A stretch of 64,000 nucleotides of DNA from Spirodela intermedia (lineage: Eukaryota > Streptophyta > Magnoliopsida > Alismatales > Araceae): assembly GCA_902729315.2 (NCBI GenBank), contig LR746275.1, forward strand, positions 1,520,501 to 1,584,500, written 5' to 3'. The position numbers were made by a program, and so were the translations under genes. Numbering within the stretch: position 1 is the first letter of the stretch; each line of letters opens with the position of its first letter. Shown piece by piece: positions 1-13,599 of the stretch. The notes beneath the pieces were generated by a model that saw nothing but the letters and a program-made list of their open reading frames with translations, was not told the DNA's origin and ran no database searches.

Positions 1-1436
1 GTGACAGGCACGGGTTTGCTTAACCCCATCGTGACGAGTTGGAGATGGAGATATGGCGTACATATATGCATTCAGAGGGAGAGAGGACGAAGACAGACAG
101 AAAGAGAGAGAGAGAGAGCGAGAGTTATGAGGAGGGGAAAAGGGTGGGGGTGGAGGGGGAGAGGAGAGGGAGCGACAGAGTTGTAGCGGGGAGAGGAAGA
201 CGGAGAGGGAAGGGAGTGTGTGTCGGTGAGTGGGTGTGTGTGCTTGTCCTGGAGATAGAGAGAGGGGAAGAAAGAGGGGGAGAGACACAGACAGACAGGC
301 TGAGGGCGAAGGGAGAGCGTTGTAGGGAGGAGGGAGCTAGAGAGAGAGAAATGTGGAGGGATGGAGGGAGAAACGATAGAGATTGGAGGGTCGGGTAAAT
401 AAGAGAGTGCGGATATGATTTTAGGGTAGTCTGTCTACCGAGAGGAGATTCGTGGAAAAGAACCTAGACAGATGGACACATACAAAAGTTAAGATATGCA
501 TATATATATATCTATATATATATATATATATGTTGATAGTGAGAGAGAGAGAGAGAGAGAGATGAAAGATGAGAGATGAGAGTTGAGAGGCTTACCCATG
601 AGTCGATAATTAAGGGTTAGGTTGAAATCGGGGATAAATAGCTTAACCCCTGGGATGATAGATTCGTGATTATAAGGCATATAAAAATGGATAACATAAA
701 GGGAGATTCAACCACAGCGAACATCATTACGAAAGTGTCCAAGATTCAGTATAAACTATATGATGAACTACGTGACAATTTGCAGACAGGTGTTATTTTA
801 CGAACAAATAGAAGAGGGGTTGGGCGGAGGAAAAGATATTTCGCGAGAGAAAGAAATGGAGAGAGTGAGACAAAGTTACAGGAAGAAAGAGTTAAAGTTT
901 GAGTGGGACAAAAACGTGGGGAGAGGGCGATAGAGAGAGAGAGAGGAGGTATGAAAGGAGAGAAAGATATAGGGAGGCTGACATAGCGAGAGAGAGAGAG
1001 AGAGAGAGAGTTAATCGATAAAAAAATACGCACCCATGTGGACAGGTCGGCTTATCTCAGATGGATTCGCTGCAAATCTAGCGGCAAGGGGGGGCGGCAA
1101 AGGGGAGAGCGTTCACCCTTCCGCCTGTGCGTGGGTGCGATCGCCACAGTCCGCTTGTCACTGTCTGAATTCATTCCCTTTTGGTTACCGACTGTTCGCC
1201 CCAGCAGGGTTCCGTAAGGAATTTATCTCCTCTCATCGACGGTTGATGCATCAATATCCGCAGCAAAACTCTGACGAGTTATATGTTCCCGATTGGTGGG
1301 AACTCCGGTTCGCACGGGAATTCCTTCCTTTAAAAGGCCTGCCGTTTCTTAGCTTTCTCGATTATCTCTCTCTCTCTATCTTTCTCTCTCTCCCTCTCGC
1401 TGGGTTCGTTTGTTAGATCACACAAAACGAGCCTTC
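1..1436. other. purine-rich intergenic stretch and 5' flank
   Basis: No gene was found here. The first 400 bases and much of 840-1015 are GA-rich on the plus strand, with perfect (GA)n runs near 540-562 and 990-1010 and a short (AT)n run near 500-530. Open frames in this stretch are low-complexity products of the GA bias. The last ~100 bases before 1437 are pyrimidine-rich and are the likely 5' leader of the strictosidine synthase-like gene. Confidence 0.7.
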
Positions 1437-2955
<1,519 letters not shown>

Positions 2956-3084
2956 AGCGTTGTTTTTACAGTGTAACACTACTTTTTGTGTGACCGTCTT
3001 TAGGTAACAACGGTAAAAGCCCATTTTTTCCATTCATACGTAGAGAGAGAGTGTGAGTAATCGGGAGAGAGCTCGAGAGAGAGG

Positions 3085-3120
<36 letters not shown>

Positions 3121-3233
3121 GAGAAGGAGAGTGTGTGAGAGAGAGAATCATTAAGAGAGACATAGCTGGAGGTGTGAATGATTGAGAGAGAAAGAGAAAC
3201 AGAGAGTATCTCAATGTGCAGCATAGGAGAGAA

Positions 3234-3276
<43 letters not shown>

Positions 3277-4376
3277 AGGCTATTCCGCTTCTAATGAATT
3301 GCTATTCGTAACGTCGATGTATTTCGTTCAGGCCATCCGTGACCAACGTCGATAAAACAAGTTAGTCGATAAACCCTATCAAAATTTCTACTTAAGAAAT
3401 AGACTATCCGTCACCGTGTTCTATCCAAACCCCCACTTGTTTATTTCAGGCCTAAGATTTTAAATGTTCAAACCCAGAGGCCCCATTATCTCCCATGTGG
3501 CGTTACTTATAAAAGCTATTGGATGATCAAAGGTCTTGCTATTGAACAAATCCTGAAATGGAATTTCTTACCAAGCACATATTTATTCTGGCAGTAGTTA
3601 AAATAGGATTGTCAATTGCCAGAGTCATACTATCACATTTAAGTCCAGAGTCAATTGCCAATTGTGATAATAGATCAGGGTTATTGGTTATTTGATCATA
3701 AACCTTAAAACTAGTCAAGAATGTGAAGAGCAAGCATATAGTTATCTGTTCAAGCTGAAGGGTACATCAGACTCAAGCTTCTCTTCTTCTTACTTGTCTG
3801 GTAATTGATGTAGGATGGTCCTCAACTCTACCATCACAGGAGGAGGCGTGGGTTCCCTCTGCCACCTGTCAGCCGCCTAATCTCCTCGTACCCCCTTGCC
3901 TCCACGTGGAGTTCTACAGATATAAGCTTCTTTCGACATTATTAAGATCAGATGAGATTACGATAATGAAGAGAGCCTCCTGCACTGCCTTCCTCCAGAG
4001 GGAATCACGTCAGAGAGCAGACAGGACGGACCACAGTAATCAATGGGCCGGCGCATCAGGGGCGATCAGCTCGATGTATTGATCCGCGACAAGGCAGGCC
4101 GCCCTGTGAACGAGGAGCGGGACGTCCGTGACGTGACTCATGCAGCTTCAATGGTCTTCGACCGAAGGGAGAACAGGGGACGAGAGGAAGACGCTGAATC
4201 TTCGGATGAGTCATTAATTACGTATCATTCATAGTACCCTCGTCCCACAACTGAGAGGAAGCGACGAACGGGGAGAGAGCGAGGCGCCCGTGTGGTCGCT
4301 ATGGAGAGGAAGGGACACAGCGATATAGATATAGTGCCCGTGTGGGTTCAAGTGCGACAAAAAGAGGGCGGGTAGA
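2956..4376. other. intergenic spacer with GA tracts
   Basis: 3' flank of the strictosidine synthase-like gene. (GA)n-rich runs lie at about 3060-3117 and 3239-3270. The rest is unique-looking sequence with only short open frames. No gene or RNA was recognised. Confidence 0.6.
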
Positions 4377-5669
4377 TCGAGAGAGAGAGAGAGAGAGGAG
4401 AGAGAGTGCATGACGGTGTTTGTGACTGTGTGTGCCGGGGAGGGAGGGGGGAGAGAGAAAGGGAAAGAGAGAAAGAGAGGAGGGAGGAAAGGAGGAAGAA
4501 ACATCTAAGGTGTTCATTATGACAAATAGAACATAAATCCAGAAGCTCCACATGAAAAGTCAACTAGAAACGTGATCGATGATTTAGCCGACAAAGAAAG
4601 AAAACCCTTACGCATGTTGGATGGATAGCCGTCTTGATTAAAGGAAAAGGGGGGCGACAAACAAGCCGCGGTTTGGACGGCCGCTGGTACGCCGACCAAT
4701 TGATGATTTTGTCGTCTCTTCGTATCCTACTTCGGTACGAGTGGTTATCCATTCCAGAGAGACACAGAAAGGGGATAATAGTTCTCCACGACGGACTTCT
4801 CTCGACGACAGATGCAGCTGACTACAGGTGCATCCCAGTTCCGGCGCCGTCTTAAATTTATAGTTTTTAATAGACAAAGAAAGAGAGGGAGGGACAACTG
4901 GTGGAGTTGGGTGACGCGGGGGAGAGAGAGAGAGGGGATCATAGTAAAACTAAGACCCGATCCAAGTTACCTTCTCTCTCTCTCTCTCTCTCCCCTTTAT
5001 TATGCTCATTTTCTGGGACGACGAAAATGCCGGCGTTTCCGTGTGTCGGTGTTTGTGTGCCTCTTTTTGTGTGTGTGTGTGTGGGGTGGGGGGAGAGAGA
5101 GATAGAGAGGAAGACAGATGTAGGGTATTCATGAGGAAAACAGAACATAAATCCATAAGTTCCAGATCAAAAGTCGACAGAAACATGATCGATGATTAAG
5201 CCGACACAGAAATTAAACCCTTACGCGTGCATGAGTTGGATAGCCGTCTTCGTTAAAGGAAAATGGGGACGAGGAAGGAAACATCTGCGAACAAGCAGCC
5301 ATTTGGATGGTCACTGGTACGCCGACCCATTGATGATGGTGTCGTCTCTCCATATCCTCTTCCGGTATGTGTGGTTCTCCATTCCAGAGAGCGACGGAAA
5401 GGGGGTAAGGGTTTCCCCCACGACGGACTTCTGTCAACGACATTTGCAGATGCAGCTGACTACAGGTTCATCCAAGTTCCGTGCCGTCTTAGAATTATAT
5501 TTTTGAACAGAAACAAAGAAAAGAAGGGAAGAGGGTGGAGTCGGGTGGGGCTGGAGAGAGAATCAAAGTAAAACTAAGATCCGCTCCAAGAACAGGCCAT
5601 TTTTCCGTTCGGGGCTAGCTTTTATTGACCTGCACTATGAGCAATTGCTCCGATCAGCCTCCTCCTCTC

Positions 5670-5715
<46 letters not shown>

Positions 5716-5775
5716 TATTATTGTTATTATTATTTATTATATGCTCCTTTTCTGGACACAGCAATGCCTGTACCT
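4377..5775. repeat. two-copy tandem duplication, period about 615-630 bp
   Basis: Two diverged head-to-tail copies were seen by eye. Shared landmarks: ACATAAATCC at 4531 and 5145 (offset 614), ACGGACTTCT at 4791 and 5423 (offset 632), GTAAAACTAAG at 4944 and 5569 (offset 625). After a CT run, TGCTC followed by TTTTCTGG occurs at 5003 and 5742, the second copy carrying about 110 extra bases. Each copy has a GA/GT-rich head, a unique core of about 350 bp and a CT tract. Frames are broken by stops in both copies, so this is probably non-coding. No family was recognised. Confidence 0.85.
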
Positions 5776-8700
5776 TCTTAAAATCGTACGGGTATCAAGT
5801 CCTGATTACAAAGGACCCGACCTCCTCTCGTGTCACCTCATAACCATAGTTTTACCCCATGTTATTTAAGTGGAATAATTCATGCTTAACTAAGGAAGTT
5901 TCATGTCTGAACATGGATCACAACAGCATCTATAGCTGTTGGACAAGAAAAAAACTTTCTAAATCTACCAGACCACATGGTTGATTGTCAGCACTAATCT
6001 TTAGATCTTTTAGTTACAAATTGACTTCAGAGTCCTCAACTACATGTGAATGGTTTATTTGCATATGACAAGGTTACCTGTTGCAATTCTATGAGATTAA
6101 AGTTGACAACTACATTTCTATGTAATTTACACAACTTCTAGTCTCTGGCTTCAATTTCATGCCCATACCTTTTATGTGTACCAAAAAGTAGTCATTCCTT
6201 GAATAATTTTATTAGAAAAAATTTCTTTACTAAGAGTAATTTTATAAATCACTTGTTACTTAGTCCAAGTATGTAAAAAATCACCGTTTGGGTTGACCAA
6301 TAGGCTAAATGTCCTATATTGAAGTTAGAAAATTATGACACACTTTGCAACATTTTCTTAAAGATTGCACACCTACAAATTTCTAGAAAGCTGCAATATT
6401 GGAGTCTAGCTTTTGATGTGAAATTGTAGTTAGTGATTGATATTTCATAAGTTTTTACAATTGTAGAATGAGAATCACACCAGCTGATGTAGATTCTAAG
6501 AAATCCTGGCGTAATTATTAAGGTATCTAGAGAACCTATTGGCTATAAGCTTTGTCGCTCTAAAATCACAACACCTAAATCTAGCTCTATTGGACACTAG
6601 GCACAATTAGAATATAATTTTTGAGTATTTTTTTTAATTCTTAAACTTTAAAGTGATCACCATGTGAGCCAAAATAGTAGTTGGATATCATAATCAACAT
6701 TAATTTATTCCTAAAAACTTAAATGACATCTTTTTTAATCATGTATCTTATATTTTCTAATTATTGGCAAATATCTAATTTATAGAGGGTCATTTTTGTT
6801 TAATTTTTTTATTAATATTTCAGTACAAGTATAGAAATGATACATTGTAAATATTGTTGAGATCTAAACCTAAATTAAATTAGTCAACTAGTGGAATTAA
6901 CACTCAAAAATGTTAGAACTATAGGGTTGGATGTAACTCTAAGAAGAGAGGAGGATGAATTGAGTTTTTAAAGGATTCTAAAAATCTTGGACTAATGGTT
7001 TTGGCCTATCACATATGTGAGTTATCTCTAAATGTGTCAACATCTGTGTGCATGTAATTCTCTCTTATAGAGACACTAATATTTTTCTATTAGTTTGTCT
7101 CTCACCTAGTTATGTCTAATCTTGGAGGAGTCTTCCTACTAGTGTTTCACGATTTCCCATAGGAAATACAAACTAACATTCATGGCCTCAGCTATCCAAC
7201 CACTCAAGTTCATCTCCACAAAGACTTTAGCCTTTTTGAATAAAATTAGGCTGCTAGCACCTCATCTTTCCTTCCAACAACTTGTTTGTTCACGAACTAG
7301 TTACCTTAGGGCCTATTGGACAATATGGTCCTTTAAATCAGATGTTGCTCAATTTGTTGAAGTCAACTGAAGATTGAGATGTAGCTTTATGCTCATCATT
7401 GATGTGTTCGATGGGCAAAACTTGACTTTCTTGCTTAAATTTGTGTGGAGAACCATCTTCTATTTCTCAAGGCTCTCCTTATTTATTAGATGTTGTCATA
7501 CAATTGTTTTTCACTTTCACAGAGTCTCTAATATTTAGGAAACTCATTCAAAACTTCCCATTTTTTATAACACATGGTAACAATCTTTGACTTGTATGAT
7601 TGGAATCTTCCTATTTTAGTCCATTTTATTTCAAGTTGATCTTTCTTACTTGATGGCAAACAACTTTTCTTTTAAGGACCCATCCAAATAATCATATTCA
7701 TATTGAGTTTTTATCCATATATGTTGCTTATGTGTCACTATCTAAATGCTCAATTTGAGGCTTACTTGTGTTTTTTACATTTTTCAAACTTTTTTGATGA
7801 CTCGGCACCTAAAAATGTAGGAAAATGTCTATGTCTATTTGGGAGGGCTAGATGCTACATCTCAAGGTTAGTTTAAAAATTAGACATAAATAATATCATG
7901 ATCTGAAGCTACCTATACTAATTTAATCATACATATATTATCAAATAATGATTATTTGATATTTTTTTGATCAACAACCGTGTTCCTATGATGAAGATTT
8001 TTTGGATCTCAAAGAATGATACCTTGGATTCAATTGTTAGTTGATAGAATCATAAAATTATTAAGTGTAATCTACATGATAATCACATTATACATATCAA
8101 GTACTCGATATAACTTTGAGACATGTATAAATAACATTAAATATTCAATAAATAAATTTTCATTTGTAATATCAAAACTAAGAGCATCAAAAAATTAAAA
8201 TAGATCAAGGATAAATTTTCATAAAATATTTTGAAAAATTGCAACAAATTCAAATTCAATGAGACATTGAAGTTAAACTATTGAAAATGCATAAACAAAT
8301 AGAGTTCCAAAGATGAGTACATGAATATTTCAAGCCATTGATAATTTATTTATATATCACATGATATAATATATTTTTCTGATAATTATAATATTATAAC
8401 ACACTAAAACATCCTCTATAGTGTGAAGTTCATTAATAGCACACATGGGTAACTCACCAAATCATTTTTCTAGGGCTACATTACACATAGTGCAAGCACT
8501 AACATGGAAACTACCATGACTTCTAATAATAGCCTCAAGGAGATGAGTAAATGGAGGCTACTGCTGAGCCAAAAATCACCAAAAGATAACCCTAGAAATG
8601 GATGTGGATTACTCTCCCAACCAGAACCTAAAGAGGAGAACGCTTCTCAACTCTACCTCACTCCAAATCTCCTTCCACATTAACCAATTTTGGTCGCAAT

Positions 8701-8790
8701 GTAGGACATAGCATTCTGTCAATGTCTCTCTACATATTAAACACATGCAAGATCACTAAATCCTCTCTCTCTCTCCTCACTCTCTCTTGC

Positions 8791-8866
<76 letters not shown>

Positions 8867-9190
8867 GCTATCACCCATTTATCTATCTGCCTATCTATCC
8901 TATCTATCTATCACTCATCTATCTATCTATCTATCTAGCTATCACCCATTTATCTATCTGCCTATCTATCCTATCTATCTATCACCCATCTATCTATCTA
9001 TCCATATATCTATCACCAATCTATCATCTCTCTCCTCTCTCTCTCTCTCTCCGTCTCTCCAGACGCAGCAGGCTCCAACTTCCCATCTCTGTCCGTCTCT
9101 GTGACTGAGGTTATGTCCGGATCAGGTGACGGGAGTGTTGAGCGCTTTCGTGGGACACGACCATGACCGTGGTAATATTTAGCTTGGGAT
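5776..9190. other. AT-rich intergenic spacer
   Basis: More than 3 kb with stops in all frames. The longest open frame (7182-7370) has no recognisable domain. A passage near 6900-6990, including GAGGATGAATTGAG, resembles wording seen in decayed plant retroelements, but no terminal repeats, primer-binding site or polymerase motif could be found, so no element is called. The TATC minisatellite near the end is listed separately. Confidence 0.5.
8791..9010. repeat. TATC microsatellite passing into a 71-bp minisatellite
   Basis: A nearly pure (TATC)n run at 8791-8866 is followed by a compound unit beginning TAGCTATCACCCATTTATC. That unit occurs at 8865 and again at 8936, a 71 bp period, with the second copy nearly identical to the first. 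The open frame across it is a low-complexity SIYLSIYL repeat and is not a gene. Confidence 0.95.
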
Positions 9191-9195
9191 GCCCA

Positions 9196-9335
9196 TCTCG
9201 GCCCAATCGAGCTCAATTCGGCCCAATGCGTTTTTACCAAGGTGAGCCTGAAGCCATCGGTGGCCCAGATAGTCTTATCTTCCTTCAGCCGGTTAATGGG
9301 CTAGGCTGCGTCGTGGACGAATTGGCCCATTTCCA
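9196..9335 (+). promoter_or_regulatory. cluster of site II (TGGGCC-type) promoter elements upstream of leuD
   Basis: GGCCCAAT occurs at 9200 and 9220, GGCCCA at 9262, ATGGGCT at 9296 and GGCCCAT at 9324. These match the plant site II element (TGGGCY), known to bind TCP factors in promoters of organelle and growth-related genes. The cluster ends about 75 bases before the likely start codon at 9408, so it lies in the proximal promoter or near the transcription start. No TATA box is obvious, which is usual for site II promoters. Confidence 0.65.
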
Positions 9336-9407
9336 GGAATTCGAAACCAAATTTATTAAGAGAGGAAAATGTTCACGGATACACCATTCTGCCCTGGCAC
9401 AGCGGAG

Positions 9408-10202
9408 ATGACGACGACGACGACGGCCGCGGCGGCGGTGGCGACGGCGAGCGGCGGTGCTCTCCTCTCTTCCCCTCTCTCTCGTCACCACCAGCAGAGA
9501 AGGTCTTCTTCTGTTGGTTCCCCCTTCGTCGCCATCGCCAAGCGGCGACAGCATCTCTCATCGGCCTGCATCAACCTCCCAAATCCTTCCCCACGCTTCT
9601 CCCCCGTCGTGGCCGCCGCCGCCACTCCGGCGAGGTCTTCCACATCCACCTTCCATGGACCCTGCTACGTGGTGGGAGACAACATCGACACCGACCAGAT
9701 CATCCCCGCACAGTACCTCACCCTCGTCCCCTCCAAGCCCGACGAGTACCGCAAGCTTGGATCCTTCGCCTTAATCGGTCTCCCGCACGATGCGTATCCG
9801 ATCCCCTTTGTCGAGCCCGGCCACGAGACCACCAGATTCCCGATCATCATCGGGGGTTCCAACTTTGGCTGCGGCTCCTCCCGCGAGCACGCGCCCGTCG
9901 CCCTGGGGGCGGCCGGCGTGAGGGCCGTCGTCGCCGAGTCCTACGCCCGCATCTTCTTCCGCAACTCCGTTTCCACCGGAGAGGTTTACCCTGTCGAGTC
10001 GGAGGCCGTGGGAATGTGGAAGGAGTGCTCCACGGGGGACATCGTCACCGTGGATCTCGCCGAGAACGCGCTCATCAATCACAGCACAGGGAAGCAGTAC
10101 ACGTTGAAGCCGATTGGCGACGCAGGGCCGGTGGTCGAGGCTGGTGGAATCTTCGCCTACGCAAGGCAGACCGGCATGATCTCGTCGGCAAGGTCCGACT
10201 GA
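9408..10202 (+). CDS. 3-isopropylmalate dehydratase (isopropylmalate isomerase) small subunit, chloroplast-targeted
   Basis: Intronless gene of about 264 residues from the ATG at 9408; an in-frame ATG at 9369 would add 13 residues. The first ~75 residues are rich in Ala, Ser, Thr and Arg and poor in acidic residues, a typical chloroplast transit peptide. The mature part begins FHGPCYVVGDNIDTDQIIPA and contains the family's GGSNFGCGSSREHAP loop, ARIFFRNS, and a C-terminal KPIGDAGPVVEAGGIFAYAR. This is the swivel domain of aconitase-type enzymes; it pairs with the LeuC large subunit to isomerise 2- to 3-isopropylmalate in leucine synthesis. Length and the intronless structure fit plant small subunits. 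Which leucine-pathway isoform it represents cannot be told. Coding sequence is strongly GC-rich. Confidence 0.95.
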   Translation: MTTTTTAAAAVATASGGALLSSPLSRHHQQRRSSSVGSPFVAIAKRRQHLSSACINLPNPSPRFSPVVAAAATPARSSTSTFHGPCYVVGDNIDTDQIIPAQYLTLVPSKPDEYRKLGSFALIGLPHDAYPIPFVEPGHETTRFPIIIGGSNFGCGSSREHAPVALGAAGVRAVVAESYARIFFRNSVSTGEVYPVESEAVGMWKECSTGDIVTVDLAENALINHSTGKQYTLKPIGDAGPVVEAGGIFAYARQTGMISSARSD

Positions 10203-13200
10203 TGTCTCCTCAGGTAACAGCTAGTGATTCTTTCGAGGATCTTTCAGCCTTCCTAGAAGGTATCCTAGACTTCTGTTAGGAAACCTTAATCATGAATCCA
10301 TCTCCAAAGTAATACCATGGAATTGAGATTGGCTGAGGAGATACGCAACCAATCAAATGGATGCCAATCTGACGCCTGCAAGCTATCATTTGCTACTTTC
10401 TTAAACGCAGGTTTCATGGTGAAAACCTTTCTCTGGGGTAACAGCTCTCAGGCCTCGTTCATGCTCAGTCCCTCTCCCAATCTCTGGTCCCTACCATCTC
10501 CCTAATTGTTGCTATAAACTATATTTTGGGAAGAGTGGTTTAATGTTTCCAGTGTTCTATAGATCCTCTACAATCAAGCGGCCTCCAAGGGATTCCTTGT
10601 GCCTCTGGTTATCCATTGTTCTTGCATTTGTTCCTGCGCTATATTCTCCTCCATGAACTCCCTCTTCAACCTGTGTATGATTTCTTCGCCCCCTTCCTTG
10701 TCCTTCTCCTTCCCCTGATAATCCCTGCTCTGTAACTCTTCATCCCTTCACGCCCTCTCTTCCACCTTCTTGCTCTTCTCAGTCGGACCATGGTGGCTGT
10801 ACGTGGTATAATCCCATTGTTTCTGGTTGGGGTTTTGCTATATCTGGTTCCAGCGTTCTAAATCGGTTGAGAACACCATACTTCCTGTTTATCTCTGGCA
10901 TGAAATTTATCACCTACCTTTTTTCTGTTTACCTGAATATAGATATGTTCTTATAATCATCATCTTGCTGGTGCGTGAATAAAGATTTATATTCTCGTGC
11001 TCTCCAATTCTCTCTTCTCATCTCCCATCTGCCCTACATTTCTGCGTTCAGTCAATCTCAGGTGTTTCATGGAGGATCCAACAGGGGGAGCCTGCCCAGA
11101 TGCGGATCCATGGCTTCTTCTCGCCAGGGCAATGCCTTCCTTCCTTTTTGTAAGAACTTCCGGAGAACCTTCATCTATGCTTGCCCTTGCTTAATCTATG
11201 TGAGTGATCTTTGTTAGCATGTGAGTTTCTTATTCATATGGTGGTCAAGCCTGTGATCATGAGGATGGGCCCTAATAGTTCTTACAGGGTATGGGAGCAG
11301 AAGGCTGATCATGGGTTGAAGAATCCTTGTGATCCAGCTAAAGAAAACTCTTATAGACTGAAATAATCTCTCAAAAGAATGCCGGGCACTCCCATTTTGA
11401 TCTCCCGCTAGTGAAAATGATCTCAGATTAAACCCAATGTTAGCCATTATTTTATCTATATGAATATATATATAGAGAAAGAGTCATCTATACTTCATTG
11501 TCACGCAGGCACCTGCACATGCCCACTGCAGGTGAATGACGAGTCGTGCTAGCGGCCGCGCCTCACACCGGCAGAGTTCACCAGTGCCGCAAACGTCTAT
11601 GCGCCTATTCATGCAACGTCGTGCATGTTGTGCTGTGCTGAGTCGCTTGCTGCGCGTGCGCCGTGCGGCCGCGGCGTGCCCACCTTGTGTGCACGCACAC
11701 GCGCTCTTGGGTCGCTTAGGCATGGGTTGAGTGGTAGTTGCAGAGACCTCGCGTAGCTAGCAGCCGGGCAATGAACTGGGACGATATTTTAGGGCAGGGC
11801 AGTATGCATGTTCACAACCTGTTTGGAGGTTTACCTCTTCGAGAGGCCATCTTCTCAGGGAAGTTGTATGCATCCAAACTTACTAAGAACAGTTAATTTC
11901 ATCATAATTTATGGCCTCACAAATGACCTTATGCAAGACAAAGTAGTTAATATTTAGAAAATTAAGTATAAAAGGTGAAATATTGACAAAATGTAGAAAT
12001 AGTTGAAGAAAAAGGTGAGATCATACATTAATTAAATCACTTGGAACATAATATATAATCCTTGAATCAATAATTTACCCCTGAAATCTAGGAACATAGT
12101 CAACCGCCCTGAATCCTTTAGAGCGAATTGGATGGGCTAAAAAAAATCAAACTATTTGTCAATTCCACATAAATCCTATAGTAAAAATTGAAAACCAATA
12201 ATTTATGCTTGAAAATTAGACATGTGACTCTTCTTGTAAGTGTGTAATTAGGACACAAGTTAATTTACCCAAGTTTTCCATTACACTAAAGTAAATATTT
12301 GAATAGATGTAACCTATTTCATTGTATTGTGTTAACATTACTTTGATAATTAATACATTTTAGTGATTTTTAAAAAATTACGTTATTCATGTTGAATAAG
12401 ATAGTATTCACACATGTAAAAAGGCTGTCACAATTTTCGAAATTCTTATGTATAGTCAATTTTTTTCTTTTTTCTCTAGTTAAGCTTGTGCTATTAAGAC
12501 ATAAGATGCCCCTCCTTTGATGAAGCCATTCTTAGTCTAATTATTTTTCAAAATCTATGGGAACCATTAGCAAGACATAAATTACTTTTTCTTTCCCGCA
12601 TCAATTTTTTCCATTTTCATGGATGACAAAATAGGTGTCAAAATAAAATAGGCATTTCTAATAAACATGCAAAGAAGCTAATCATGAAGGGTTTGTGCCT
12701 TTATTATCTTTTTAGGGTATGCTACTATTTGATAGCAAAGAATTTCTCCTCATCAACTTATATCCCCATGTTTGACTGCAAATATTTATGAAACAAGGCT
12801 TTGTTAATATAATTGTATCGCCTCTCTCAAATGTGACAAATGTTTGTTTTTTGTGTTTCTCTAAATCAGTACCTCATCCAGATAAATAGCTATAAATAGG
12901 AAGATCTATAGTTTCAATTGATTATCCATTATTCTCATCAATTTGTTAGGAGTATATGATCAACCAAATGGCAACACCAATTATTCATAAAAGTTGTTTC
13001 TATTTCTAAAATGTTCCTTTCCTTCATCACCTAATCATATTCTAATTTATGATAACTATCTTTTAGGACAATTTTGGAAAGCATCTTTGATCTTGATAGC
13101 ATATTAAGCATCTTGAGGAACCATGAAACATGAAAATTATATTTCAGTTAAGGTTTTATCTATAGTATAATTGCTAATGCAAATGCACCAACTATTGTTC

Positions 13201-13590
13201 TTCTTAAATATCAATAATTCGGGGATAAGAATGGATGCACTTCTTAATTAAAGTATTTTTTGATATCTTTTACCTCTTCTTGCAAAATTTGACTCTCATA
13301 TGAATTCATTCTATGATGTGATAAATTAGTTAGGTTTTCTCTGAGAATCAGAACAATATGATGTGAAATATTAATTAACATAAGAAGGCCATTATGTCAC
13401 TCTCATAATATAATAAACTTTAATAATACATTTCAGATATATCTTTAGGTATATTAACAGAAGATTTACTTCTACATTTTGCTTCTTAAGTTTCACAACT
13501 TATAAGTTTTCTAGTTGACAAAATCTTGTGACAAGAGGTAATTGCAAAACATCACAATGCCATGACATTAATAGCCACAAAATTTCAATA
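10203..13590. other. intergenic spacer downstream of leuD
   Basis: The first few hundred bases are the likely 3' untranslated region. CAGGTAACAG just after the stop codon resembles a splice donor, so a 3' UTR intron is possible but unproven. A GC-rich island at about 11500-11740 has short open frames on both strands without recognisable domains. From 11800 onward the sequence is AT-rich with no gene seen. Confidence 0.5.
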
Positions 13591-13599
13591 ATCATACAT

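Noticed and set aside
4043-4234. Short frame MGRRIRGDQLDVLIRD as a possible gene fragment
   Set aside because: 63 codons, no recognisable domain, no neighbouring exons that extend it.
6880-7000. Retrotransposon-like passage in the AT-rich spacer
   Set aside because: Only a vague resemblance; no LTR pair, primer-binding site, polypurine tract or polymerase motif found.
8722-9108. 128-codon frame rich in SIYLSIYL
   Set aside because: Entirely explained by the TATC microsatellite; no non-repetitive coding sequence.
11484-11730. GC-rich island with open frames on both strands
   Set aside because: Frames are arginine/alanine-rich by composition, short, and lack any motif or splice context.
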